From NCBI RefSeq assembly GCF_003951315.1, contig NZ_QLJH01000025.1, positions 1 to 48,392 on the forward strand: a DNA stretch of 48,392 nucleotides, given 5' to 3'. A model generated the notes under the pieces. The model was not told the DNA's origin. It saw only the letters and a list, made by a program, of their open reading frames with translations, and searched no databases. The stretch's first letter is position 1. Each line of letters opens with the position of its first letter. Shown in pieces: positions 10,604 to 20,045 of this stretch. This DNA comes from Sphingomonas sp. S-NIH.Pt15_0812. GTDB lineage: Bacteria > Pseudomonadota > Alphaproteobacteria > Sphingomonadales > Sphingomonadaceae. The position numbers and the translations under genes are program-made.

Positions 10604-11088
10604 CCGCGATCGCGCACCCGGTCGCGGCCCCGGCCGGCGGGTCCGTCCAGGCGGTGGTCTTCGCGCTGGCGTCGGAGACCTTCGCCCTGCCGGTCGCCAC
10701 CGTTCGCGAGATCCTGGAATACCGCCCCGCCTCGCGCGTGCCGGAGGGGCCGGACTGGCTGCTCGGCCTGCTCGACGTGCGCGGCATGGCGGTACCGCTG
10801 ATCGACCTGCATGTCCGGCTGGGCTTTGCGGCCGCCCCGCCGAGCCTGTCGAGCTGCATCCTGGTGACCGAGGTCCGGGACGCGGACGGCCGGTCGGCGA
10901 CGCTGGGACTGGTGGTCGACCGGGTGATGGACGTGGTCAGCTTCGACGGTGCCGAGATCGGCCGGCCGCCGGAGATCGGGGTGCGCTGGCAGGTCGATTA
11001 TCTGGCCGGGGTGGTGCGGCGCGACACCGGCTTCGTCCTGCTGCTCGATCTGGCCCGCCTCTCCTTTCCGGACGTGACGCCGCCCTGA
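10600..11088 (+). CDS. cheW: CheW adaptor 3, coupled to soluble receptor 4
   Basis: A 162-residue CheW with [41 protein letters not shown] and [16 protein letters not shown] 10600 overlaps the stop of receptor 4 (ATGA 10600-10603). It differs from CheW 2 by an Ala/Pro-rich N-terminal extension of about six residues (HPVAAPAGG). Gene order suggests it serves the soluble receptor. This is testable, because dedicated CheWs are known in bacteria with several arrays. Confidence 0.95.
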   Translation: MTAIAHPVAAPAGGSVQAVVFALASETFALPVATVREILEYRPASRVPEGPDWLLGLLDVRGMAVPLIDLHVRLGFAAAPPSLSSCILVTEVRDADGRSATLGLVVDRVMDVVSFDGAEIGRPPEIGVRWQVDYLAGVVRRDTGFVLLLDLARLSFPDVTPP

Positions 11089-11163
11089 CATCCCCCGATC
11101 CACGGGCGCGCAGAACGCGATGCCCTTTCCCGCCCTCTCCCTTGAGAAGCATCGAGACGCTCC

Positions 11164-12012
11164 ATGACGGCCTATGAACCTATTGCCGCCCCCGGCAGCG
11201 AGTTGAACTCGCACGATTTCAAGCGTGTCGCCGCATTCATCGAACAGCATAGCGGCATCAAGACGCCGCCCAGCAAGCGCCTGCTCGTCGAGGGGCGGCT
11301 GCGGCGGCGCGCGCGCGCCAGCGGCTTCGCCTCGGTCGCCGATTATTGCGAGCATGTCTTCGCCGATCCCGCCACCCTCGCCACCGAGGCGGAGCTGCTG
11401 GTCAATGCGCTGACCACCAACAAGACCGACTTCTTCCGCGAGCCCAAGCATTTCGACTATCTGACCGCGCGGGTGCTGCCGGCGCTCGTCGCGGCCGGGG
11501 AACGCCGCCTCCGGGTGTGGAGCGCGGGCTGCTCGACCGGCGCGGAACCCTATACGCTGGCGATGCTGCTCGACCAGTTCTGCATGACCCAGCCCTGCGG
11601 CTATGGCATCCTCGCCACCGATATCGATACCGAGGTGCTGGAGACGGCCCGGCGCGGCATTTATCCGACCAGCATGGTCGAGCCGGTGCCGGCGCTGCTC
11701 CGCCGCCGCTACATGATGGCCGCGCGGGGCGATCGGGCGGAGATCCGCATGGTTCCCGAACTGCGCGCCGCGATCGGCTTCGGCCGGCTCAACTTCATGG
11801 ACCCGCGCTACGGCGTGGGCGATCCCATGCACATCATCTTCTGCCGCAACGTCCTGATCTATTTCGATCAGCCGACGCAGGAGAAGGTGATCCGCCGCCT
11901 GCTCGACTGCCTGGTCCCGGGCGGTCACCTGTTCCTCGGCCATTCGGAAACGATCGCGGGCATGGACCTTCCGGTCCAGACCGTGGCCGGCACCGTCTTT
12001 CAGAAAGCCTGA
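11164..12012 (+). CDS. cheR: Chemotaxis protein methyltransferase CheR
   Basis: A 282-residue S-adenosylmethionine-dependent glutamate O-methyltransferase that adapts receptors. It has the helical N-terminal domain with KRLLVEGRLRRRAR, the FFREPKHF motif, the SAM-binding loop SAGCSTGAEPYTLAM (about residues 119-133), FCRNVLIYF and HLFLGHSET near the C-terminus. The ATG at 11164 follows a 75-nt gap from cheW3 without a strong Shine-Dalgarno. It lies 3 nt from cheB. Receptors here lack an obvious NWETF-type CheR tether; the shared G(F/Y)ALDL tail is a candidate replacement. Confidence 0.97.
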   Translation: MTAYEPIAAPGSELNSHDFKRVAAFIEQHSGIKTPPSKRLLVEGRLRRRARASGFASVADYCEHVFADPATLATEAELLVNALTTNKTDFFREPKHFDYLTARVLPALVAAGERRLRVWSAGCSTGAEPYTLAMLLDQFCMTQPCGYGILATDIDTEVLETARRGIYPTSMVEPVPALLRRRYMMAARGDRAEIRMVPELRAAIGFGRLNFMDPRYGVGDPMHIIFCRNVLIYFDQPTQEKVIRRLLDCLVPGGHLFLGHSETIAGMDLPVQTVAGTVFQKA

Positions 12013-12015
12013 TCC

Positions 12016-13098
12016 ATGCCGCTGCCCAAGATCCGCGTGCTGGTCATCGACGACAGCGCCAGCGTGCGCCAGGCGATGACCGCGATCCTGTCCGCCGATC
12101 CGCAGATCGAGGTGATCGCCGCCGCCTCCGATCCCTTCGCCGCCGCGCGCCACATCCAGGAATGCGTGCCCGACGTCATCACGCTGGACGTGGAGATGCC
12201 GCGGATGGACGGCATCACCTTCCTGCGCAAGCTGATGCAGCAATGCCCGGTGCCGGTGGTGATGTGTTCCTCGCTGGTCGAGGAGGGGTCGGACACCTTG
12301 CTCCAGGCGCTGGAGGCCGGCGCGGTCGACATCATCCTGAAGCCGCGCGTCGGCGTCACCGAGCATCTGAACGAAGCGCACCAGCTGATCTGCGACACGG
12401 TGAAGGGCGCGGCCCATGCCCGCGTCTCGCCGCGCAGCCCCCGCACCCCCAGCGGCCCCGCGCCCAAGCTGACCGCCGATGCGATGCTGCCGCCGCCCGC
12501 CGCCGGCCGGGCGATGAGCCGCACCACCGAGATGGTCGTGTGCATCGGCGCGTCGACCGGCGGCACCGAGGCGCTGCGCGAGGTGCTGGAGGCGCTGCCC
12601 GCCAATGCGCCGGGCATCGTCATCGTCCAGCACATGCCCGAAAGCTTCACCCGCGCCTTCGCCCGCCGGCTCAACTCGATCTGCGAGGTCGATGTGAAGG
12701 AGGCGGAGGACGGCGACACGGTGATGCGTGGCCATGTGCTGATCGCGCCGGGCGGCCTGCGCCACACGCTGCTGGAGCGCCAGGGTGCGCGCTATTGCGT
12801 GTCGGTGCGCGAGGGGCCGCTGGTGTCGCGCCATCGCCCCTCGGTCGATGTGCTGTTCCGCTCCGCCGCCCGGTCGGCGGGGTCCAATGCAGTGGGGATC
12901 ATCATGACGGGCATGGGGGATGACGGCGCGCGCGGCCTGCTGGAAATGCGCGAGGCCGGTGCGCGAACGGTGGCGCAGGACGAGGCGAGCTCGATCGTGT
13001 TCGGGATGCCGAAGGAGGCGATCGCGCGCGGCGCCGCCGAACGGGTGGTCCCGCTCGACCAGATCGCCCGCGCCCTGCTGACGGCCAGCACGCGATGA
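12016..13098 (+). CDS. cheB: CheB receptor methylesterase/glutamine deamidase
   Basis: A 360-residue two-domain response regulator. The receiver domain shows the acidic pair at IDDS and phospho-acceptor Asp58 (LDVEMP), with Lys in KPR. The linker is Pro/Ala rich. The C-terminal esterase has nucleophile Ser180 in CIGASTGGT, His in QHMP and Asp in MTGMGDDG. It removes methyl groups from receptors when phosphorylated by CheA. It starts 3 nt after cheR, and its TGA overlaps the ATG of the next gene (13095-13098), a coupling that argues the next protein also belongs to chemotaxis. Confidence 0.97.
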   Translation: MPLPKIRVLVIDDSASVRQAMTAILSADPQIEVIAAASDPFAAARHIQECVPDVITLDVEMPRMDGITFLRKLMQQCPVPVVMCSSLVEEGSDTLLQALEAGAVDIILKPRVGVTEHLNEAHQLICDTVKGAAHARVSPRSPRTPSGPAPKLTADAMLPPPAAGRAMSRTTEMVVCIGASTGGTEALREVLEALPANAPGIVIVQHMPESFTRAFARRLNSICEVDVKEAEDGDTVMRGHVLIAPGGLRHTLLERQGARYCVSVREGPLVSRHRPSVDVLFRSAARSAGSNAVGIIMTGMGDDGARGLLEMREAGARTVAQDEASSIVFGMPKEAIARGAAERVVPLDQIARALLTASTR

Positions 13099-14885
13099 CC
13101 GCCCCCTTCCCCCAGCCGACCGGCGAGCCGATCGCCGCGACCGCCATCGAGGGCCTGGACATGGTCCTGCCGCGACCGGCGGACCAGCCGCCGCTGGCCC
13201 GGATCGCCGACCGACTGGACGAACTCGCCGCCGGGCTGGACATGCGTTTCGTCGCCGCCGGCAACGCACTCGGCCTCGAATATCAGATGGTCGAGCAGCT
13301 GATCGCCGTGCTGGAGGGCATGACCTCGGCGATGAACGGGTCGGGCGGCCAACTCGCCATCGCCCGGCTGCTGGACGTGGCGCGGTCGCTGACCCAGTTG
13401 CCGACGCTGCAACGCAGCCGCAATGCCGAGCTGGACGGGATCGGCCGCAGCGGCCGCAGCCTGATCGGCGTGCTGGACGATGTCCGCAAGACGCTGGACC
13501 TGCTGCGCGTCTATGGCCTGAATGTGCAGGTGGTGGCGGCGGATACCGGCGGCTTCACCGACTTCGCCAACCAGATGACGAACAAGATCGAGCATAGCGA
13601 CAGCCATGTCGCCGCGCTCGGCGAGGCGTTGAAGGCGATGAACGCCGCGCTGCCCGCCGCGCGCCAGGCCGAGCAGAACCTGGTTGCCGAATTCGTCAAG
13701 GTGCTGCCGATGGTGCCCGAGCGGCTGATCCGCGAGGCGGGGGCGTTGCGCGACTATCAGGCGGACCTGGCGGTGCAGGCGGACCGGATCGCCACGGCGG
13801 CGCGCACCGTGCGCGGTCATGTCGCCGAGGCGATCGGCGCATTGCAGGTCGGCGATATCGCCCGCCAGCGGCTGGAGCATCTCGCCGCCGCCGCGCGCCT
13901 GGTCAGCGAGTTGCCGGCGGGCGAGGACGCGCTGCTGGTTCAGCGGCGCATGGCCATGCTGCTGGCGGCGCAGATCACTGACACGACCGACCAGTTCCAG
14001 GGCGAGACGGACCGGCTGGTCGGCAGCCTGCGCCGCATCCTGCCCCAGGCGAAGCAGCTGCTGGACATGAGCCGCACGGTCGCCGCCACCGGGCCGGCGG
14101 AGGGTGGCGCGGAGGGCGGCGGCCAGACCTTCCTCCACCGGCTGAAGAACGGGATCGCCGAAATGGCGACGCTGACCGGCCGGCTGCGCGAGGCCGACCT
14201 CCAGGTCGACCGGATCGCGGCGGCGACCTCCGAGGCGGCGGACGGCATGGTGTGCCGGCTGGCCCAGATGCGCCGTGCCCGCCGCGACGTGCAGCTGATG
14301 GCGCTCAATGCCGGCTTCCGCAGCATGCGGGCGGGCGTCAACAGCCGACCGCTCACGATCGTCACCGCGCATATCCATGACTGCGCCAATGTGCTGGATC
14401 GGCAGGTCGACCAGATCGACACGCTGATCGGCACGCTCTCCGCCGGTGCGTCCCGGCTGGGCGAGTTGCGCAGGCAGGCGGGATCGGATGCCGGCGAGGC
14501 GCTGTCGGCCGCGCTCCGCACGATCGACGAGGGCGCGGCGCATATCGATACCGAACTGGCCAAGGTCGGCGAGGATGCGGCCCAGTCGCTCAGCGTGCTG
14601 GAAGAGACGATCGAGCGGGTCGACTGCAACGACGCAATGCGCGCGCCGCTCTGGCGGCTGGCGGGCGAGCTGACCCAGATCGCCGAACAGGGCGAGGATA
14701 TGGAGCTGCCGCCCGAGGCGGCGCGCCTCCATGCCTCGATGCTCGACCGGCTGGTCGCCAGCTACACCATGGCGCGCGAGCGGGAGATCCACACCGCCGT
14801 CACCGGCCAGCCCATCGCCGCCGCTACCGTGGCCTCGGCCGGCGACGACACGGACGACGACCTGTTCGACGACGCGCTGTTCTAG
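13095..14885 (+). CDS. Large helical chemotaxis protein; candidate CheZ-type CheY-P phosphatase
   Basis: A 596-residue soluble, almost wholly helical protein with no membrane segment, coupled to cheB by ATGA. I do not recognise it as a standard family member. Three things stand out. (1) [15 protein letters not shown] places Asp254 and Gln258 four residues apart on one helix, as the catalytic Asp143/Gln147 pair (QDLTGQ region) of E. coli CheZ. (2) It ends in [10 protein letters not shown], very like the CheY-binding C-terminus of CheZ (VDDLLDSLGF). (3) [13 protein letters not shown] (about 141-153) and [12 protein letters not shown] (about 403-414) look like decayed receptor hairpin tips ([11 protein letters not shown]). 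Seen: motifs and context. Inferred: phosphatase activity. CheZ is usually about 210 residues, so this would be a much enlarged form. Alternatives are a receptor-derived scaffold or a CheY phosphate-sink partner. Confidence 0.6.
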   Translation: MTAPFPQPTGEPIAATAIEGLDMVLPRPADQPPLARIADRLDELAAGLDMRFVAAGNALGLEYQMVEQLIAVLEGMTSAMNGSGGQLAIARLLDVARSLTQLPTLQRSRNAELDGIGRSGRSLIGVLDDVRKTLDLLRVYGLNVQVVAADTGGFTDFANQMTNKIEHSDSHVAALGEALKAMNAALPAARQAEQNLVAEFVKVLPMVPERLIREAGALRDYQADLAVQADRIATAARTVRGHVAEAIGALQVGDIARQRLEHLAAAARLVSELPAGEDALLVQRRMAMLLAAQITDTTDQFQGETDRLVGSLRRILPQAKQLLDMSRTVAATGPAEGGAEGGGQTFLHRLKNGIAEMATLTGRLREADLQVDRIAAATSEAADGMVCRLAQMRRARRDVQLMALNAGFRSMRAGVNSRPLTIVTAHIHDCANVLDRQVDQIDTLIGTLSAGASRLGELRRQAGSDAGEALSAALRTIDEGAAHIDTELAKVGEDAAQSLSVLEETIERVDCNDAMRAPLWRLAGELTQIAEQGEDMELPPEAARLHASMLDRLVASYTMAREREIHTAVTGQPIAAATVASAGDDTDDDLFDDALF

Positions 14886-16084
14886 GCGCGCGCGCCGACC
14901 ATGGCGAGACGGGGGCGCACGGGAACCGGCTCCCGCGTCTTGGCCAAGACGCATCGGTCGCGACCCGCCGCCTTGGCCTCGTACAAGGCCTGGTCGGCGC
15001 GACGGAGCGCGGCCGCCAGCGTTTCTCCGGCACCCAGGGTCGTCAGCCCGATGCTGACCGACAGGCCCGGCAGATCGGGCAGTTTCAACGCGGCGATGAT
15101 GCGGCGAATGTCCTCGCACACCACGCGCGCCGTCTCCGCGTCATGATCGGGCATCAACAATACGAATTCCTCGCCGCCCAGACGCGCCGGCACCACCAGA
15201 TCCGGCCGTGATGCATCAAGGCAGCGCGCGATCCGCCGCAGCGCGGCATCGCCGCCGTCATGGCCCAGTCGGTCGTTGATGCTCTTGAAATGATCGAGAT
15301 CGAGGATGGCGATCGCCATCGTCACCCGGCCCGGCCGGCGGCGGGCGGGATCGACGCAGCGGTCGAACGCCTCCTCGAGCGCGCGACGATTGGGGAGGCC
15401 GGTCAGCGGATCGACGCGGGCCTGGTCGTGATGCGTCTTCACGATCGACTGCAGGACCGCGATCAGGATCATCAGCCCGGCCGCGACCAGCAGCACCCCC
15501 GTGCTCGCCTGCGAGATGACCGCATAGAGGGATTCGAGATAGTCCTGGTCCCCCGCGAAGCCGAGCGGATCGGCCAGGAACGGTTTCACCAGGAAATGCA
15601 GCCCGGTGACCAGGAACACGCCGACCAGCACCCGGTTCATCGCCGAGCGTGGCGCATCGCGCCATATGGTGACCGCGCACAGCGTCATGCTGGCGGTGAA
15701 GAAGGACTGGAAGATCAGCCGGTGCCCCAGCCCCTCCCCGCTCAAGGGTCGCAGCAGCGTGAAATAGGTCAGGCCCGCCCCCACGATCAGCGCGAAGCCG
15801 CGCCACATGGGACGGCGTTGGTGGAAGATGGACAGCGCCGGGGCCGTCAGGGTCAAGCCGATCAGGAAGCCGCACGATCCGAGCCGATCCCACAGCGTCA
15901 TCGAGCCCCCCGCCGCCACGACCAGGTGCGCGGCCGGCTCCAGCACGCCCAAACCATAGCTGGCCGCGATCCAGCCGATCCGCCGCGCGCCGGGATTGAG
16001 GCAGGCGATGACCACGAAGCTGATGCCGAACAGCGACGCCGTCAGCATGTTCATCAGCAATGGCAGAACGGCTTGCGGCACCAT
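14882..16084 (-). CDS. Membrane-bound GGDEF diguanylate cyclase
   Basis: About 400 residues: a hydrophobic N-terminal half with roughly six to seven membrane helices (to about residue 220), then a GGDEF domain with DPLTGLPNRRALEE, LDLDHFKSINDRLGHDGGD and the active-site motif GGEEF at about 303-307. Synthesis of cyclic di-GMP at the inner membrane is therefore likely. No RxxD inhibitory site is evident in the usual place. ATG 16084 is used here; a GTG at 16123 would add 13 residues, and neither has a good Shine-Dalgarno. It converges on the che cluster and the two stop codons share a CTAG. Co-location suggests a link of c-di-GMP to motility, but no domain proves it. Confidence 0.88.
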   Translation of the reverse strand: MVPQAVLPLLMNMLTASLFGISFVVIACLNPGARRIGWIAASYGLGVLEPAAHLVVAAGGSMTLWDRLGSCGFLIGLTLTAPALSIFHQRRPMWRGFALIVGAGLTYFTLLRPLSGEGLGHRLIFQSFFTASMTLCAVTIWRDAPRSAMNRVLVGVFLVTGLHFLVKPFLADPLGFAGDQDYLESLYAVISQASTGVLLVAAGLMILIAVLQSIVKTHHDQARVDPLTGLPNRRALEEAFDRCVDPARRRPGRVTMAIAILDLDHFKSINDRLGHDGGDAALRRIARCLDASRPDLVVPARLGGEEFVLLMPDHDAETARVVCEDIRRIIAALKLPDLPGLSVSIGLTTLGAGETLAAALRRADQALYEAKAAGRDRCVLAKTREPVPVRPRLAMVGARA

Positions 16085-16253
16085 GGTTCGGCGATCCGGA
16101 CGGAGACTTGAAAGGGAAAGCACGACACGCTTGGAACATTCTAAGCCGAGGGCCGGCTAATCCAGCCGCCAAGTTGTTGCAACGAAGATTTTATCGCAAT
16201 TCGCCTTCAATATGGTGCGATCCGCTCGGCGAACGCTAACGGCCCCGTCATGC

Positions 16254-16292
16254 AAAAAGCGACCGCACGGAAGGCCCGTACGGTCGCTTTTT
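16254..16292 (-). terminator. Intrinsic terminator after pnp
   Basis: Inverted repeat with arms AAAAAGCGACCG (16254-16265) and CGGTCGCTTTTT (16281-16292), an inner ACGG/CCGT pair after one mismatch, and a 5-nt loop. Read on the - strand it ends in a T run, about 55 nt after the pnp stop. The symmetric A/T flanks mean it may also stop + strand transcription. Confidence 0.88.
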
Positions 16293-16346
16293 GTTTGTCC
16301 TGTCCGGAGGCGCGGTCACCCGGCCCCCGTGACGGATTGGGGACGA

Positions 16347-18704
16347 TCAGTCGCGATCGCCGGTCAGGAAGGCCGGAGCGAACGGCGCCGGGCCGTCCTC
16401 GCCGCCCTCGCGCTCGCGGCGGGGACCACGCCCCTCGCCCCGCTCGCCGGACCGCTCGCCGCCCCGGTCGCCGCGGTCGCGACGCGGGCCACGGCCCTCG
16501 CCGCCGCCCTCGCGACGCGGACCACGATCGCCGCCGCCGGCCCGCGGGCCGCGGTCGCCGCGATCACCCCGGTCGCCGCGCGGTTCGCGCGCCGGACGGG
16601 TGTCCTCGAGCTCGGCACCGGTCTCCTGGTCGACGACGCGCATCGACAGGCGCACCTTGCCGCGCGGATCGATCTCCAGCACCTTGACCTTGACGGCCTG
16701 GCCCTCGGACAGCGCGTCCGACACCTTCTCGACCCGCTCGTTCTTGATCTCCGAGACGTGGACGAGACCGTCCTTGCCGCCCATGAAGTTCACGAACGCG
16801 CCGAAGTCGACCAGGTTGACGACCTTGCCGTCGTAGATCTTGCCGACCTCGGCCTCTTCGACCAGGCCCTTGATCCAGTTGATCGCCGCCTCGATCTGGC
16901 TCTGGTCGGACGACGACACCTTGATGACGCCCTCGTCGTCGATGTCGACCTTGGCGCCGGTGGTGGCGACGATCTCGCGGATCACCTTGCCGCCCGTGCC
17001 GATCACTTCGCGGATCTTCGACTTATCGATCGTGAAGGTCTCGATGCGCGGCGCGTGCGCCGACAGCTCGGTGCGGGTCGAATCCAGCGCCTTGGCCATC
17101 TCGCCCAGGATATGGGCGCGACCCTCATGCGCCTGGGCCAGCGCGACCTTCATGATCTCCTCGGTGATGCCGGCGATCTTGATGTCCATCTGAAGGCTGG
17201 TGATGCCCTCGCTGGTGCCGGCGACCTTGAAGTCCATGTCGCCCAGGTGATCCTCGTCACCCAGGATGTCGGACAGGACGGCGAAGTCCTTGCCCTCCAG
17301 GATCAGGCCCATGGCGATGCCGGAGACGGGGCGCTTGATCGGCACGCCCGCGTCCATCAGCGCCAGCGAGCCGCCGCAGACGGTCGCCATCGACGACGAG
17401 CCGTTCGACTCGGTGATGTCGCTGGTGACGCGGATCGTGTAGGGGAACTCCTCCTTGGTCGGCAGCACCGGGTGCAGCGCGCGCCAGGCCAGCTTGCCAT
17501 GGCCGACTTCACGACGCCCCGGCGCGCCGAAGCGGCCCACTTCACCGACCGAATAGGGCGGGAAGTTATAGTGCAGCATGAAGTGCTGGTAGGACAGGCC
17601 GTTCAGGCCGTCGATCATCTGCTCCGCGTCGCGGGTGCCCAGCGTCGTGGTCGCGATCGTCTGGGTCTCGCCGCGCGTGAACAGCGCCGAGCCGTGCGAG
17701 CGCGGCAGGAAGTGGACCTCCGCCTCGATCGGACGGATCTGGGTGGTCGAGCGACCGTCGATGCGGCGGCCGTCCTTCAGGATCGCGGTGCGGACAATCT
17801 CCGCCTCCAGCTTCTTGACCAGCTTGCCGGCGGCGAGCTGCTCCTGCGGCGTGCGGTCGGCCATCGCCGCCTTCGCCTTGGCGCGGGCCTCGCCCAGCGC
17901 GGTCTGGCGCTGCTGCTTGTCGGTCAGCTTGTAGGCGGCGGCGATGTCCTTGCCGATCAGCTTCTTCAGCTCGGCCTTGACCGTCTTCTGGTCGTCGCCC
18001 TGCTTCAGCTCCCAGGGGTCCTTGGCGGCCTGCTCGGCCAGGTCGATGATCGCATCTACGATCTGGCGCGATGCCTTGTGCGCGAACACCACCGCGCCCA
18101 GCATGACGTCTTCCGACAGTTCCTTGGCCTCGGACTCGACCATCATCACCGCGTCGTGCGTCGCCGCGACGACCAGGTCGAGATCGCCGTCCAGCACCTC
18201 GGCATCGGTCGGGTTGAGCTGATACTCGCCATTCTTGTAGCCGACGCGCGCGCAGCCGATCGGACCCATGAACGGCACGCCCGAGATGGTCAGCGCCGCC
18301 GAGGCCGCGATCATCGCGACGATGTCGGGCTCGTTCTCGCCGTCATAGGACAGCACCTGCGCGATGCAGTTGATCTCGTTGTAGAAGCCCTCGGGGAACA
18401 GCGGGCGGATCGGGCGATCGATCAGGCGGCTGACCAGCGTCTCGCGCTCGGTCGCGCCACGCTCGCGCTTGAAGAAGCCGCCGGGGATGCGGCCGCTGGC
18501 GGAGAACTTCTCCTGGTAATGGACGGTGAGCGGGAAGAAGTCCTGCCCTTCCTTGACCGTCTTGGCCGCAGTGACGGCGCACAGCACGACCGTCTCGCCG
18601 AGCGTCGCGATCACCGCGCCGTCGGCCTGACGGGCGACCTTGCCCGTCTCGAGGGTCAGCGTCTTGCCGCCCCACTCGATCTGCACCTTCTTGGTATCGA
18701 ACAT
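16347..18704 (-). CDS. pnp: Polynucleotide phosphorylase
   Basis: A 785-residue 3'-5' phosphorolytic exoribonuclease of the RNA degradosome. RNase PH domain 1 contains GGFFKRER and [15 protein letters not shown] helical linker follows, then RNase PH domain 2 with the catalytic acidic run ([16 protein letters not shown]), a KH domain with GTGG in [13 protein letters not shown], and an S1 domain ([15 protein letters not shown]). The last 86 residues or so are a low-complexity Arg/Gly/Asp/Glu tail of RGD, RGPRR and RGG repeats ending in [10 protein letters not shown]. The core is of ordinary length; the tail is the addition. It is transcribed after rpsO, as in most bacteria. Confidence 0.98.
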   Translation of the reverse strand: MFDTKKVQIEWGGKTLTLETGKVARQADGAVIATLGETVVLCAVTAAKTVKEGQDFFPLTVHYQEKFSASGRIPGGFFKRERGATERETLVSRLIDRPIRPLFPEGFYNEINCIAQVLSYDGENEPDIVAMIAASAALTISGVPFMGPIGCARVGYKNGEYQLNPTDAEVLDGDLDLVVAATHDAVMMVESEAKELSEDVMLGAVVFAHKASRQIVDAIIDLAEQAAKDPWELKQGDDQKTVKAELKKLIGKDIAAAYKLTDKQQRQTALGEARAKAKAAMADRTPQEQLAAGKLVKKLEAEIVRTAILKDGRRIDGRSTTQIRPIEAEVHFLPRSHGSALFTRGETQTIATTTLGTRDAEQMIDGLNGLSYQHFMLHYNFPPYSVGEVGRFGAPGRREVGHGKLAWRALHPVLPTKEEFPYTIRVTSDITESNGSSSMATVCGGSLALMDAGVPIKRPVSGIAMGLILEGKDFAVLSDILGDEDHLGDMDFKVAGTSEGITSLQMDIKIAGITEEIMKVALAQAHEGRAHILGEMAKALDSTRTELSAHAPRIETFTIDKSKIREVIGTGGKVIREIVATTGAKVDIDDEGVIKVSSSDQSQIEAAINWIKGLVEEAEVGKIYDGKVVNLVDFGAFVNFMGGKDGLVHVSEIKNERVEKVSDALSEGQAVKVKVLEIDPRGKVRLSMRVVDQETGAELEDTRPAREPRGDRGDRGDRGPRAGGGDRGPRREGGGEGRGPRRDRGDRGGERSGERGEGRGPRREREGGEDGPAPFAPAFLTGDRD

Positions 18705-18834
18705 ATCGCTTCCTTCACTCCCGCCGCGCCGATCGCGACGGGGGCCTATGATGCGGGCTAACCGGCCCGCGGCGGTGTGGGACGCTTCGTCGCCCCCATG
18801 CCCACCGCGCCGAATTGCGGGCGGGCAGATACGA

Positions 18835-18859
18835 GAAGGGCGCCGCGAGGGCGCCCTTC
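18835..18859 (-). terminator. Hairpin in the rpsO-pnp spacer
   Basis: GAAGGGCGCC (18835-18844) and GGCGCCCTTC (18850-18859) form a perfect 10-bp stem with a 5-nt loop, 4 nt past the rpsO stop. No long T run follows on the - strand, so it may be a partial terminator, an RNA processing site or part of pnp control. A second, weaker hairpin (GCGGGC/GCCCGC, about 18754-18771) lies between it and pnp. Confidence 0.7.
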
Positions 18860-18863
18860 CGAA

Positions 18864-19133
18864 TTACTTGCGAAGGCCGAGCTTCGCGATCAGTGCCAGA
18901 TACCGGTCGCCGTCCTTCTTGCGGAGATAGTCCAGCAACGAACGACGCTTGTTCACCAGCATCAGCAGGCCGCGGCGCGAATGGTTGTCCTTGGCGTGGC
19001 CCTTGAAATGCTCCGTCAGGTTCTTGATGCGGTCGGTCAGGATCGCGACCTGCACCTCGGGCGAACCCGTGTCACCCTCTTCGCGGGCATGTTCCTTGAT
19101 CAGCGCCTGCTTGCGCTCTGCCGTGATCGACAT
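18864..19133 (-). CDS. rpsO: Ribosomal protein S15
   Basis: This 89-residue S15 is the 30S subunit protein that binds 16S rRNA early in assembly; it reads [15 protein letters not shown] and [19 protein letters not shown] as expected. I chose ATG 19133 over the in-frame ATG 19139, because the GAAAGG Shine-Dalgarno touches 19139 but is spaced 6 nt from 19133, and because 89 residues is the usual S15 length. It sits between truB (15 nt away) and pnp. Confidence 0.98.
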   Translation of the reverse strand: MSITAERKQALIKEHAREEGDTGSPEVQVAILTDRIKNLTEHFKGHAKDNHSRRGLLMLVNKRRSLLDYLRKKDGDRYLALIAKLGLRK

Positions 19134-19147
19134 CGTCATCCTTTCAA

Positions 19148-20041
19148 TCAGAGGTTGAAGCCGCGAACGACACGGACCTCGCCCGCGATCACGTCGACCA
19201 GCGCCACGGGGGCGGAGTCGAGCATCGCGAAGGCCGCGCCGTCATCGGCATGCACCCCGACCAATACACGCCCCTGGCGGAGCGCCCCTGCCTGGTCGGG
19301 AGAGAGAGCAAGAGCCGGGATGTCGTCCAGCCCCGCCCTCAACGGCAGGAGTATCTGTTCAAGGGCGCGCGCCTGCCCCATTTCGTTCAATTTGTCCAGC
19401 GTTATCGCGCCCGACAGGTCGAAAGGCCCGGCCCTGACCCGGCGCAGCATGGTGACATGGCCGACCGTGTCGAGGGCCAGCGCGATGTCGCGCGCCAGGC
19501 TGCGGATATAGGTGCCCTTGGAGACATGCGCCACCAGCGTCGCCTCGTCCAGCGGCCCGGCCGCCGCAGCCGCCTCGATCGTCAGTGCCCGGATCACCAC
19601 GTCGCGGCTCTTCAGCTCCACCGCTTCGCCGGCGCGCGCCAGGTCATAGGCGCGCTCGCCATCGACCTTGAGTGCCGAATAGATCGGCGGCACCTGCGCG
19701 ATGGGGCCGGTGAAGCGCGGCAGCACCGCCGCCAGCGCATCCGGCGTCGGCCGCACCGCGCTGGTGGCGATCACCGGCCCTTCCGCGTCGAGCGTATCGG
19801 TCTGCTCGCCGAAACGGATGGTGAAGGCATAGACCTTGTCGCTGTCGAGCATCCGCCCGGCCAGCTTGGTCGCCTCGCCCACCGCGATCGGCAGCACCCC
19901 GGTCGCCAGCGGGTCGAGCGTCCCGCCATGGCCGACCTTCACCTTGCCATGGCCAGCCTGGCGCAGCACGCGCTTGACCGCCGCCACCCCTTGCGTCGAC
20001 CCCAGGCCCAGCGGCTTGTCGAGGATGATCCAGCCGTGCAT
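19148..20041 (-). CDS. truB: tRNA pseudouridine-55 synthase TruB
   Basis: A 297-residue enzyme that makes pseudouridine in the T loop of tRNAs. It has [16 protein letters not shown] at the N-terminus and the catalytic motif [13 protein letters not shown] with Asp43. Downstream blocks [22 protein letters not shown] and [14 protein letters not shown] are standard. ATG 20041 is chosen because upstream codons lack homology and overlap tdk. It is 4 nt from the tdk stop, so the two are probably co-transcribed, and 15 nt from rpsO. Confidence 0.97.
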   Translation of the reverse strand: MHGWIILDKPLGLGSTQGVAAVKRVLRQAGHGKVKVGHGGTLDPLATGVLPIAVGEATKLAGRMLDSDKVYAFTIRFGEQTDTLDAEGPVIATSAVRPTPDALAAVLPRFTGPIAQVPPIYSALKVDGERAYDLARAGEAVELKSRDVVIRALTIEAAAAAGPLDEATLVAHVSKGTYIRSLARDIALALDTVGHVTMLRRVRAGPFDLSGAITLDKLNEMGQARALEQILLPLRAGLDDIPALALSPDQAGALRQGRVLVGVHADDGAAFAMLDSAPVALVDVIAGEVRVVRGFNL

Positions 20042-20045
20042 CGCC

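Noticed and set aside
9907..13269. An 1120-codon open frame on the - strand under receptor 4, cheW3, cheR and cheB
   Set aside because: Four well-supported + strand genes cover it. The translation is a compositional shadow with no domain.
16212..18761. An 849-codon open frame on the + strand opposite pnp
   Set aside because: It is the antisense shadow of pnp, caused by high third-position GC; its sequence is low-complexity Arg/Ala/Asp/His-rich and no domain is visible.
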